A program made the translations under genes and the position numbers. This document shows, piece by piece, positions 1 through 5,931 of a stretch of DNA of 10,250 nucleotides. The notes beneath the pieces were generated by a model. The model was not told where the DNA came from. It did no database searches and saw only the letters and a program-made list of their open reading frames with translations. The stretch's first letter is position 1. Every line of letters begins with the position of its first letter. Source of the DNA: Bacillota bacterium (lineage in GTDB: Bacteria > Bacillota > Bacilli > Paenibacillales > NBRC-103111); assembly GCA_023391955.1 (NCBI GenBank), contig JAEWAA010000365.1:1-10250 (forward strand), in the 5' to 3' direction.

Positions 1-2217
1 CCCCACGGCGACTCCTCCATCTATGAGGGTATGGTGCGGATGGCCCAGCCCTGGAAGATGGGGCATGTCCTGGTGGACGGCCACGGCAACTGGGGCTCGA
101 TGGACGATGATCCCGCTGCCGCTATGCGGTATACGGAAGCGCGCTTGTCGGAAATTGCCATGGAGCTGCTCCGGGATATCGACAAACGGACAGTGCTGTT
201 TAAGGATAACTTCGACAATACCGCCAAGGAGCCAACGGTTCTGCCCTCCCGTTACCCCAACCTGCTGGTCAACGGGGTCAGCGGCATTTCCTCCGGCTTC
301 GCTACGGAAATTCCTCCCCATAACCTCCGCGAGGTGATCCAAGGGGCCATCATGATGATGGAGAAGCCGGATACCACGCTGGAGGAGCTGATGACCATCA
401 TCCAGGGGCCGGATTTTCCCACCGGCGGCATTATTATGGGCGAGGAAGGCATCAAGGAGGCGTTCCGCACAGGCAAAGGGCGCATCTATCTGCGCTCCCG
501 CACTGCCATTGAGGAACTGCGCGGCGGCCGCCAGCAGATTATCATCACGGAGATTCCGTACCAGGTGGTGAAATCCCGGCTGGTGACAGCCATCGAGAAT
601 CTCCGCCTGGAGAAAAAGGTGGAGGGCATTGCCGAGGTCCGGGACGAAAGCGGACGGGCCGGTCTCCGGATCGTCATCGAGCTGAAGAAGGAAGCGGATG
701 CACAGGGGATTCTCGCCTTTTTGCTCAAAAAAACCGATCTTCAGGTAGCCTATAACTTCAACATGGTGGCCATCGTCAACAAAACTCCCATGCAGTTGGG
801 CATTAAGGCGCTTCTGGAGGCCTACATTGCCCACCAGAAGGAAGTGGTGACCAACCGGACCCAATATGAGCTGGAGAAGGCGGAGGACCGCGCACACGTC
901 TTAGAAGGGCTGGTAAAGGCCCTCAACATTCTGGATGAGGTCATCGCCACCATCAAGGCCTCCAAGAACCGTGCCGACGCCCAGAAGAACCTGGTGGAGC
1001 AATACGGCTTCACAGAGCGCCAGGCCGACGCGATTCTCACCCTGCAGCTGTACAGGCTGACCAATCTGGAGATCCACGCATTGGAGAAGGAACACCGGGA
1101 GCTGCAGAAGCTCATCGGAAACCTGCGGGAGATTCTCTCCAGTCCGGCCAAGCTCATTAAGGTGATTAAGGGTGAGTTGACGGAAATCCGCGACAAATAC
1201 GGCATCGACCGCCGCTCCGAAATTCAGGGTGAGGTAGAAGAGCTGAAGGTGAACATGGAGGTCCTGGTAACGGCGGAGGATGTGCTGGTTACCTTGTCCC
1301 ACGAGGGATACATCAAACGGATCAGCAAGCTGAGCTTTACCCGCTCCGGCGGGGATATCGGCAGCACGGGGCTGAAGGCCGGAGATTATTTGAAGCATCT
1401 GCTGGAAGTGAATACGGTGGAGAAGCTTCTGATCTTTACCAAAAAGGGACAGTATTATATGCTGCCGGTCCATCAGATTCCAGAGTTTAAGTGGAAGGAC
1501 AACGGCACCGCCCTGGTCAATGTGATTCCGATTCCGAAGGATGACCAGCCGGTCAGTGTCATTCCGCTGAAGAGCTTCCAGGATCAGGACAAGTCTCTTG
1601 TGTTCGTGACCAAAAGAGGGCAGGTCAAACGTACGGATTTGAAGGAATACGAGACAGTCCGTACCAACGGCATTGTAGCCTGCAAGGTGGCGGACGGCGA
1701 CGAGGTGCTGAAGGTGGAGCTCTCGGATAACAGCCGTGATCTGGTGCTGATCAGCAAACTTGGCATGAGCATCCGCTTCCAGGAGTCGGAGGTAAATGCG
1801 ATGGGCCGGGCAGCCGGAGGCGTCAGAGGGCTTCAACTGCGCGAAGAGGATGAGGTTGTGGCGGCGGAATGGGTCCGCGGCGAGGAAGGCGAAATTCTGG
1901 TGGTCAGCGATTTGGGCTATGCCAAACGTTCCTTCGTCTTTGATTATCCCTTGCAGGGACGGGGTGGAAAGGGCGTTATTACCTTCGAATTCAAGGAAGG
2001 CAAACGGGTGCGTCCCAACGGCACGTCGCTTATCGCCGGTTTTGCGGTGAAAACGCCCTTTGCGCTCATGGCCGTAAACAATAATGATGACCGTCACGTA
2101 TTCACTACGGAGGAAACCGCCATCGAGGACAGGAAGTCGGTGGGCATGAGTCTGATTCCCGTGGTTAAGGGCACCCATGTCACCTCCGTTATCCGTCTGC
2201 CGGCCCTTCAGTCGTAG
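1..2217 (+). CDS. parC: DNA topoisomerase IV subunit A (ParC), 5'-truncated by window edge
   Basis: ParC is the DNA-breaking and rejoining subunit of topoisomerase IV; with ParE it decatenates daughter chromosomes and relaxes supercoils. Reading frame 1 is open from base 1, giving 738 visible residues. By comparison with E. coli ParC about 76 N-terminal residues are missing. It opens at PHGDSSIYE of the quinolone-resistance region. The catalytic tyrosine is in AAMRYTEARL (Tyr codon 130-132, visible residue 44). The breakage-reunion core and coiled coil follow, with GPDFPTGG near residue 137 and QLYRLTN near 353. The beta-pinwheel C-terminal domain starts near residue 420. ParC is preferred over GyrA because of VNGVSGISSGFATEIPPHNL and the PVHQIPEFKWKD segment, both closer to Gram-positive ParC. 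A GyrA-box-like QGRGGKG occurs late in the pinwheel (1954-1974). It ends at TAG (2215-2217) and overlaps the convergent small gene by 10 bases. parE is presumably just upstream, outside the window. Confidence 0.95.
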   Translation, partial: PHGDSSIYEGMVRMAQPWKMGHVLVDGHGNWGSMDDDPAAAMRYTEARLSEIAMELLRDIDKRTVLFKDNFDNTAKEPTVLPSRYPNLLVNGVSGISSGFATEIPPHNLREVIQGAIMMMEKPDTTLEELMTIIQGPDFPTGGIIMGEEGIKEAFRTGKGRIYLRSRTAIEELRGGRQQIIITEIPYQVVKSRLVTAIENLRLEKKVEGIAEVRDESGRAGLRIVIELKKEADAQGILAFLLKKTDLQVAYNFNMVAIVNKTPMQLGIKALLEAYIAHQKEVVTNRTQYELEKAEDRAHVLEGLVKALNILDEVIATIKASKNRADAQKNLVEQYGFTERQADAILTLQLYRLTNLEIHALEKEHRELQKLIGNLREILSSPAKLIKVIKGELTEIRDKYGIDRRSEIQGEVEELKVNMEVLVTAEDVLVTLSHEGYIKRISKLSFTRSGGDIGSTGLKAGDYLKHLLEVNTVEKLLIFTKKGQYYMLPVHQIPEFKWKDNGTALVNVIPIPKDDQPVSVIPLKSFQDQDKSLVFVTKRGQVKRTDLKEYETVRTNGIVACKVADGDEVLKVELSDNSRDLVLISKLGMSIRFQESEVNAMGRAAGGVRGLQLREEDEVVAAEWVRGEEGEILVVSDLGYAKRSFVFDYPLQGRGGKGVITFEFKEGKRVRPNGTSLIAGFAVKTPFALMAVNNNDDRHVFTTEETAIEDRKSVGMSLIPVVKGTHVTSVIRLPALQS

Positions 2218-2381
2218 GTAACGCAAGGCGGGTCAAGCTTCTCCAACAATAGCAGGGCCACTTCGAGCACCGCCCATACGGGCATGGGCTCGTCTTTTTT
2301 TTCCAGCCAGCCGGGATCATGAATTAAACCTTCAGCAAGGGCGCGTTTGATGATTTCCGTTTTCCATTGCTCCTGCTCCAT
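2208..2381 (-). CDS. Small hypothetical protein (57 aa), convergent with parC
   Basis: I do not recognise a named family. The protein is short, tryptophan-rich and amphipathic. It begins MEQEQWKTEIIKRALAEGLI, then has a DPGWLEKKDEPMPVWAVLEV stretch, a leucine-rich helix and the tail DPPCVTYD. The layout suggests two helices separated by a charged DEP turn; no signal peptide or membrane segment is convincing. The ATG at 2379-2381 is chosen because GGGAGGGA lies immediately upstream with 7 bases between GGAGG and ATG, an excellent Shine-Dalgarno. A longer reading from a TTG at 2429 would add 16 residues but has no well-placed site. The TGA stop (2208-2210) lies inside parC, so the two genes overlap tail to tail by 10 bases. 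It is divergent from marR, which makes it a candidate target of that regulator (inference). The DEP-x-PVWAV pattern faintly resembles short modules in Bacillales phage or lysin-associated proteins; I cannot confirm this. Confidence 0.7.
   Translation of the reverse strand: MEQEQWKTEIIKRALAEGLIHDPGWLEKKDEPMPVWAVLEVALLLLEKLDPPCVTYD
2264..2302 (+). terminator. Probable Rho-independent terminator of parC, inside the opposing small gene
   Basis: GCCCAT (2272-2277) and ATGGGC (2284-2289) form a perfect inverted repeat around a six-base loop. Outer pairing is possible between CGAGC (2264-2268) and GCTCG (2288-2292) in an alternative fold. Eight consecutive T residues follow at 2295-2302. It lies 47 bases past the parC stop and is oriented for plus-strand transcripts. 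The same bases encode the EKKDEPMPVW region of the minus-strand small protein, so the sequence may serve both purposes. Confidence 0.55.
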
Positions 2382-2513
2382 AGAAGTCCCTCCCAGTATT
2401 GCAAGGTGAGTGGAACATGCCTCCGACAAAACCAGGCGAATGTCCCGGTATTTCTATAAAGCATATGTTGAAAAACAGCGCTTGGTTCCTGACTGCGTCG
2501 ATTCATAGGCTAA

Positions 2514-2544
2514 ATTATTTAGAGCATTAACCTTTTTTTCGCAA
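2514..2544 (-). promoter_or_regulatory. Weak candidate promoter for the 57-aa gene
   Basis: Read on the minus strand, TTGCGA (2539-2544) could be a -35 and AATAAT (2514-2519) a -10, separated by 19 bases, which is longer than ideal. Transcription would begin near 2507, leaving a leader of about 125 bases before the ATG. The match is modest and is offered only because no better minus-strand signal is visible between the two divergent genes. Confidence 0.25.
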
Positions 2545-2552
2545 AATAGGGG

Positions 2553-2561
2553 TGGTATAAT
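2553..2561 (+). promoter_or_regulatory. Extended -10 promoter of the marR gene
   Basis: TGGTATAAT at 2553-2561 is a perfect TATAAT preceded by the TGn extension. The -35 region (about 2533-2538) is only a run of T, as is common for extended -10 promoters. The start of transcription would be near 2568, giving a leader of about 33 bases before the ATG at 2601. Confidence 0.7.
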
Positions 2562-2600
2562 CAGGGTACATCAATCCACTTGGGAAAAAGAGGGAAAATT

Positions 2601-3008
2601 ATGTACACACAGGAATTTGGCAAGTTATGGTCCAAGATGTCCAGGGATTTGAAGACCCACATGGAGACGGAGCTGGCGCCCGCTCTGACGGAGGGGCAGC
2701 TGGCTGTACTGGAGCTTCTTGTACCGGAGACTCGGATGAAACCGTCGGATTTTTTGCCTCATCTGTCTACTACGCCGGCGGCCGTCACCACTCTCCTGGA
2801 CAGAATGGAGAAGGCGGGGTTAATTGAGCGGGTCAGGGACGAGAAGGACCGGAGAATCGTCTGGGTATCGGCTACGGCCAAGGGAGTGGAGCAATGCGAA
2901 AGAGGGATGGAGGTGCGCAAGCAGTTCCTGGACTCCTATCTGAACCGGATCTCCTCCCATAACCAGCAGCTGCTGGTTTATCTCCTGGGCAAGGTAGCGA
3001 ATTTTTAA
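2601..3008 (+). CDS. MarR-family winged-helix transcriptional regulator
   Basis: This 135-aa protein has the size and order of MarR regulators, which bind DNA as dimers and usually repress nearby genes until a small ligand or oxidant releases them. The winged helix spans about residues 31-95: LTEGQLAVLELL, a recognition helix in TTPAAVTTLLDRMEKAGLIE (57-76), and the diagnostic wing VRDEKDRRIVWVS (78-90). Flanking N- and C-terminal helices would form the dimer interface. A single cysteine (Cys99) lies outside the DNA-binding region, so oxidation sensing cannot be assumed. The ATG at 2601 is chosen over the in-frame TTG at 2580 because AGAGGG sits 6 bases upstream of the ATG. Its ligand and targets cannot be read from the sequence. 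Autoregulation and control of the divergent 57-aa gene are the simplest guesses. It stands alone and ends at a bidirectional terminator. Confidence 0.9.
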   Translation: MYTQEFGKLWSKMSRDLKTHMETELAPALTEGQLAVLELLVPETRMKPSDFLPHLSTTPAAVTTLLDRMEKAGLIERVRDEKDRRIVWVSATAKGVEQCERGMEVRKQFLDSYLNRISSHNQQLLVYLLGKVANF

Positions 3009-3032
3009 GGGATGCGCAGACGCGCCGCCAAC

Positions 3033-3082
3033 AAAAAAGGAAGGGGCGCCGTTCTTGGGGACGGCAGCCTCTTCCTTTTTTT
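3033..3082. terminator. Bidirectional Rho-independent terminator between marR and the dsrE-like gene
   Basis: AAAAAAGGAA (3033-3042) pairs with TTCCTTTTTT (3072-3081), and the inner arms GCCGT (3048-3052) and ACGGC (3061-3065) close an eight-base loop. The stem is about 20 base pairs with one bulged A (3066) and one G-T wobble. The A tract on the left and T tract on the right make it work in both directions. The minus-strand gene's TAA (3081-3083) falls within the T tract. Confidence 0.9.
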
Positions 3083-3419
3083 ACACCACAGAAAACACCT
3101 CATGCTGTGCGGAAAGCTCGATAAAGCGTTTCATAGATGATATTTCACCGGCATACAGCTTGTCGCCGATTCCGTAATAATCGACACAGGTTTTGCAGGC
3201 CAGCACCGGCACTCCTTTATCCTGGAGCTCCTTCAGGTGAAGCGACATAAGGGAGGTTTCCGTAAGATTCAGAACACCCCGGTGCATACAAAATATGGCG
3301 GCTGGAGGCTCCTGTTCCTGCTTCAGCAGCGTAAGGAAGGTTTCCAGCAGGGTTTGTCCCAATGCCTCATCCCCGGAGCCCCAATGGTCCGTGTTCAGTA
3401 AAATCAGCTTGTTACGCAT
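3081..3419 (-). CDS. DsrE-family protein resembling the C-terminal domain of YedF
   Basis: The 112-aa protein starts MRNKLILLNTDHWGSGDEAL and carries ACKTCVDYYGIGDKLYAGEI (residues 74-93). This matches the pattern of the DsrE-like C-terminal domain of YedF proteins, described as sulfurtransferase-like and linked to selenium metabolism. The TusA-like N-terminal half of YedF is absent, so it is a stand-alone domain. Cys75 and Cys78 form a CxxC pair in the position where DsrE/TusD-type proteins carry a persulfide-bearing cysteine; sulfur transfer is therefore possible but unproven. The protein should be cytoplasmic. AGGAGG (3430-3435) lies 10 bases upstream of the ATG. It is the last gene of the minus-strand operon, 35 bases after the RluA-family gene, and ends in the shared terminator. 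I see no TusA, selD or selenocysteine gene here to settle its role. Confidence 0.82.
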   Translation of the reverse strand: MRNKLILLNTDHWGSGDEALGQTLLETFLTLLKQEQEPPAAIFCMHRGVLNLTETSLMSLHLKELQDKGVPVLACKTCVDYYGIGDKLYAGEISSMKRFIELSAQHEVFSVV

Positions 3420-3454
3420 AGAGGGTCAGCCTCCTGAACGAATCTGGCAGTCTC

Positions 3455-4180
3455 TTAAAGGGTATCTTCCGCATTGCTCAGATGCTCCTCCGCCCACAAG
3501 GACCAAGGGTGCTCCAAGGGCGGCCGGGAGGAGAAGCTAACAGGCTCCCGCAAAGTGGGGTGCTCGAACGACAGCCAGACGGACCATAGTGCCAGCTGCT
3601 GGCCGGGTTTGTTCACCTTGGCCCCATACTTCTGGTCGCCGTATAAGGGACAGCCGCTTTCGGCCATTTGCACCCGAATCTGGTGGGAGCGTCCGGTATG
3701 CAGCACCACGGACACCAGGGATAATCCCTCTGCAGATTGCAGCACCTTATAGTCCAGCACTGCTTCCTTGGCGTCGGGGTGGGACTTGGCCGGCACCGCC
3801 TTAACCGTGTTGGTGCGGCTATCCTTCAGCAGGTAATGCTGCAGGGTGCCCTTCTTCTGCGGCATCATTCCATGGACTACAGCCAGATACCGCTTGCCGA
3901 AAGCACGGGTCCGGACAGAATCCGAAAGCCGGGATGCGGCTTTGGAGGTTTTGGCGAATACCATGGCGCCCCCTACAGGCCGGTCCAGGCGGTGGACCAG
4001 CCCGAGGAAGACATTGCCGGGTTTCCCGTGGCGGAGCTTCAAATCCTCCTTGAGGGAGGTCAGGAGGTCCATATCGCCGGACTCATCTGCCTGGGTGGGC
4101 ATGTTCACCGGTTTTTCCACAATGAGAATATGGTTGTCCTCAAAAATAACGGGAATCTCCCGTCTATTCCCCTCTGGCAT
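3455..4180 (-). CDS. RluA-family RNA pseudouridine synthase
   Basis: This enzyme family isomerises specific uridines in rRNA or tRNA to pseudouridine. The 241-aa protein has the catalytic motif LVHRLDRPVGGAMVFAKTSK (residues 61-80), with the essential aspartate at Asp66. It also has KRYLAVVHG and the later HTGRSHQIRVQMAESGCPLYGDQKYG-type motif (about 182-207). The N-terminal strand IFEDNHILIVEKPVNMPTQ is typical of the family. There is no S4 RNA-binding domain, unlike RluC or RluD, so this belongs to a shorter subgroup and its target uridine cannot be named. The usual TSG after HRLDR is replaced by PVG. The ATG at 4178-4180 follows the TAA of the upstream methyltransferase gene by three bases, with GGGAG inside the end of that gene as ribosome site, suggesting translational coupling. 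Confidence 0.93.
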   Translation of the reverse strand: MPEGNRREIPVIFEDNHILIVEKPVNMPTQADESGDMDLLTSLKEDLKLRHGKPGNVFLGLVHRLDRPVGGAMVFAKTSKAASRLSDSVRTRAFGKRYLAVVHGMMPQKKGTLQHYLLKDSRTNTVKAVPAKSHPDAKEAVLDYKVLQSAEGLSLVSVVLHTGRSHQIRVQMAESGCPLYGDQKYGAKVNKPGQQLALWSVWLSFEHPTLREPVSFSSRPPLEHPWSLWAEEHLSNAEDTL

Positions 4181-4183
4181 GGC

Positions 4184-5047
4184 TTAGGACTCCCAGCGGC
4201 CCAGAATGCCGCAGGGCAGGTTCAGAGAGCTGGCGGTAATGGGCAGCCCGATTTCGCCGCTTGCGATGGTGCCGCCGTATTTCCGGCCCATCGACATGGT
4301 GAGGATGTTCGTCAGCACCGAGGCCGATATACCGGTTGTATACGAGTTAATCAGGAAAAACAGCGGTTTTTCCGTGAGAATGGCCGAGCAGGAATCCACA
4401 AAGCGGTACAGGTCATTTTCCAGCTTCCACATCTCGCCGTTGGGGCCGCGTCCGTAGGAGGGCGGGTCCATAATAATGGCATCGTAGGTGCTGCCGCGGC
4501 GCTGCTCCCGCTGGACGAACTTGAACACATCGTCCGTAATGAACCGGACGGGCTTGTCCCCCAGGCCGGAGTGATGCAGGTTTTCCTTGGCCCAGGTGAC
4601 CATCCCCTTGGCCGCATCCACATGGCACACTTCAGCGCCTGCACTGGCGCAGGCCACTGTGGCGCCGCCCGTATAGGCGAACAGGTTCAGCACCTTGATG
4701 GGCCGTCCGGCATTCTTGATTTTGTCCATCATCCACTTCCAGTTCACCTGCTGCTCGGGGAACAGCCCCGTATGCTTGAAGCTGGTGGGTTTGATGATGA
4801 ATTTCAGGTCTCCATATGATACGGACCAGCGTTCGGGGAGCTTCACCTTTTCCTCCCATTGTCCGCCTCCGCTTGAGCTGCGGTGGTAATGGGCATGGGC
4901 ATCCTTCCAAAGCCCGGTTTCATTCAACAGCGGCCAGATGATCTGCGGGTCGGGCCGGCGCAGTATGTACCCGCCCCAGCGCTCCAGCTTTTCGCCTCCG
5001 CCTGTATCAAGAAGCTCATAATCTTTCCATTCGTCAGCCAAATACAT
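4184..5047 (-). CDS. Class I SAM-dependent methyltransferase, COG1092/RlmI-like, without PUA domain
   Basis: The 287-aa protein contains a Rossmann-type methyltransferase domain. VLNLFAYTGGATVACASAGA (residues 119-138) is the SAM-binding motif I, HVDAAKG (142-148) the acidic motif II, and DAIIMDPPSYGRGPNGEMWK (189-208) the catalytic motif IV. This resembles the RlmI family of 23S rRNA cytosine-C5 methyltransferases. Canonical RlmI is near 400 residues and has an N-terminal PUA domain, which is missing here. Residues 1-90 instead look like a short beta-rich cap (GGYILRRPDPQIIWPL). An RNA substrate is likely but the base is not known. AAAGGAG stands 7 bases before the ATG at 5047, fixing the start. 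It is the first gene of the operon with the pseudouridine synthase and the DsrE-like protein, and has a good sigma-A promoter upstream. Confidence 0.88.
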   Translation of the reverse strand: MYLADEWKDYELLDTGGGEKLERWGGYILRRPDPQIIWPLLNETGLWKDAHAHYHRSSSGGGQWEEKVKLPERWSVSYGDLKFIIKPTSFKHTGLFPEQQVNWKWMMDKIKNAGRPIKVLNLFAYTGGATVACASAGAEVCHVDAAKGMVTWAKENLHHSGLGDKPVRFITDDVFKFVQREQRRGSTYDAIIMDPPSYGRGPNGEMWKLENDLYRFVDSCSAILTEKPLFFLINSYTTGISASVLTNILTMSMGRKYGGTIASGEIGLPITASSLNLPCGILGRWES

Positions 5048-5114
5048 CGCGAATCTCCTTTAAAAGAGGTCTCAGTTCTAGATTTCAATACTTCATCATG
5101 CAATATACGGTTGA

Positions 5115-5143
5115 ATCATGTCAAATCTAACGCCCCTTGTCAA
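5115..5143 (-). promoter_or_regulatory. Sigma-A promoter of the methyltransferase operon
   Basis: On the minus strand a perfect TTGACA (-35, 5138-5143) is followed after 17 bases by CATGAT (-10, 5115-5120), which carries a TGn extension. Transcription would begin near 5108, about 60 bases before the ATG. A second, overlapping pair, TTGACA (5119-5124) and CATGAT (5095-5100) with an 18-base spacer, repeats the arrangement downstream and may be an alternative start. Confidence 0.72.
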
Positions 5144-5192
5144 GATATTGCCATACCTAACCCTGTTAATCATCGACATTATTGTGAACGCC

Positions 5193-5223
5193 CTTACATG
5201 TATGTCGCCGCATTCATTATACT
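5193..5223 (+). promoter_or_regulatory. Candidate promoter for the 133-aa gene
   Basis: TATACT (5218-5223) is a five-of-six match to the -10 box. CTTACA (5193-5198) is a four-of-six -35, with a rather long 19-base spacer. An eight-base palindrome TACATGTA (5195-5202) overlaps the -35. Transcription would start near 5230, 55 bases before the chosen ATG. The 237-base gap between the two divergent genes holds this and the opposing promoter; I see nothing else in it. Confidence 0.4.
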
Positions 5224-5284
5224 TAAGATCAGACTCCATGCGAATTGTCTCTTCCTGGAAAGATCACATGGCAAGGAATCTCCG

Positions 5285-5686
5285 ATGCATGTCTCTAGGA
5301 GTGTGGACCATTTGTTTAAAATGACATTGAATCAGAATGACGGGATTCTGCTCATTTCGTATTCGGGGTATTTCACCGTGTATGAGGCCAAGCTGTTCCA
5401 GCGGGAGCTGGAGCTCCGCTTAAGCAGAATTCAACCCGAGGAGTACGCCCTGGTTGTCGAGATGCAGGAGATCCGCCTCTCCACACAGGAGCTGGCACCC
5501 ATGTTCGACGAGATCAAACAGACCTATCTGAGTGCTCCCTTCCGGTCGATTTATTCGGTGGAGTGCCAGGCTCAGGCGGCAGGCAAAACAAAACGCAAAA
5601 GCCAAACACGGCCCAATTGGACACCGGTCCAGACGGTGGACGAGGCGCTGCAGCTGGTTAGAAGCGGAAGAGGTGCGGAAGCGTGA
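5285..5686 (+). CDS. Hypothetical protein, possible STAS/SpoIIAA-like fold
   Basis: I do not recognise a named family. The 133-aa protein begins MHVSRSVDHLFKMTLNQNDG. Its core, residues 18-65, has a strand (GILLISYSGYF), an amphipathic helix (TVYEAKLFQRELELRLSRIQ) and a second strand (YALVVEMQEI). Another helix (TQELAPMFDEIKQTYLSAPF) and the strand RSIYSVE follow. That alternation recalls STAS or SpoIIAA-like proteins and the VDEALQLVRS end fits, but no conserved phosphorylatable serine motif is clear, so this is inference. A basic linker (KTKRKSQTRP, about 101-110) interrupts the C-terminal part. There is no signal peptide or membrane segment. The frame stays open upstream to 4883, but the ATG at 5285 is chosen because AAGGAA lies 6 bases before it and upstream residues lie opposite the methyltransferase gene. 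It is monocistronic: divergent from its left neighbour and followed by a terminator. Confidence 0.75.
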   Translation: MHVSRSVDHLFKMTLNQNDGILLISYSGYFTVYEAKLFQRELELRLSRIQPEEYALVVEMQEIRLSTQELAPMFDEIKQTYLSAPFRSIYSVECQAQAAGKTKRKSQTRPNWTPVQTVDEALQLVRSGRGAEA

Positions 5687-5733
5687 GGGAAATCGGGCGG
5701 AGCAGTCAGATGAAGCGTGCAGCTGGTGAATGA

Positions 5734-5771
5734 AGATGCGGACAGGAACCCCTGGGCCGCATCTTTTTTTT
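5734..5771 (+). terminator. Rho-independent terminator after the 133-aa gene
   Basis: GATGCGG (5735-5741) pairs exactly with CCGCATC (5757-5763), extended by A5734-T5764 and an inner AGG/CCT. A run of eight T (5764-5771) follows. It lies about 48 bases past the stop codon and separates this gene from the exoprotein gene downstream. Confidence 0.9.
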
Positions 5772-5793
5772 GTGCCGAAACCGTCTTATAGAA

Positions 5794-5823
5794 TTGTCGA
5801 ATGGCTCTCCGACCCCTTACAAT
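5794..5823 (+). promoter_or_regulatory. Candidate sigma-A promoter of the GH26-like exoprotein gene
   Basis: TTGTCG (5794-5799) and TACAAT (5818-5823) are spaced by 18 bases. An overlapping perfect TATAAT sits at 5823-5828 but has no -35 at a suitable distance. Transcription would start near 5830-5835, leaving a leader of roughly 100 bases before the ATG, in which I see no clear structured element. Confidence 0.55.
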
Positions 5824-5931
5824 ATAATTAACCCGCCGAATGCGTTTCTATTTCGTGAATTCCGGGTATTAAGTGAAGGCCCCGCAGAATTGTGCATCAG
5901 CGCTGTTCCAGCCTATCAGGGAGGGTGAGAC

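Noticed and set aside
901..2226. A 441-codon minus-strand open frame opposite parC
   Set aside because: Same shadow effect: antisense to conserved parC codons, low-complexity translation, no ribosome site worth naming.
2580..2600. Seven-residue N-terminal extension of MarR from a TTG at 2580
   Set aside because: No Shine-Dalgarno precedes the TTG, and it would leave only about a 12-base leader from the predicted promoter; the ATG at 2601 is well placed.
3737..4819. A 360-codon plus-strand open frame across the pseudouridine synthase and methyltransferase genes
   Set aside because: It runs antisense through two recognisable enzymes and their junction, and its translation has no protein-like motif pattern.
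4883..5284. Upstream extension of the 133-aa gene to an ATG at 4883
   Set aside because: The added residues lie opposite the methyltransferase start and both promoters, look non-conserved and lack a ribosome site; the ATG at 5285 has one.
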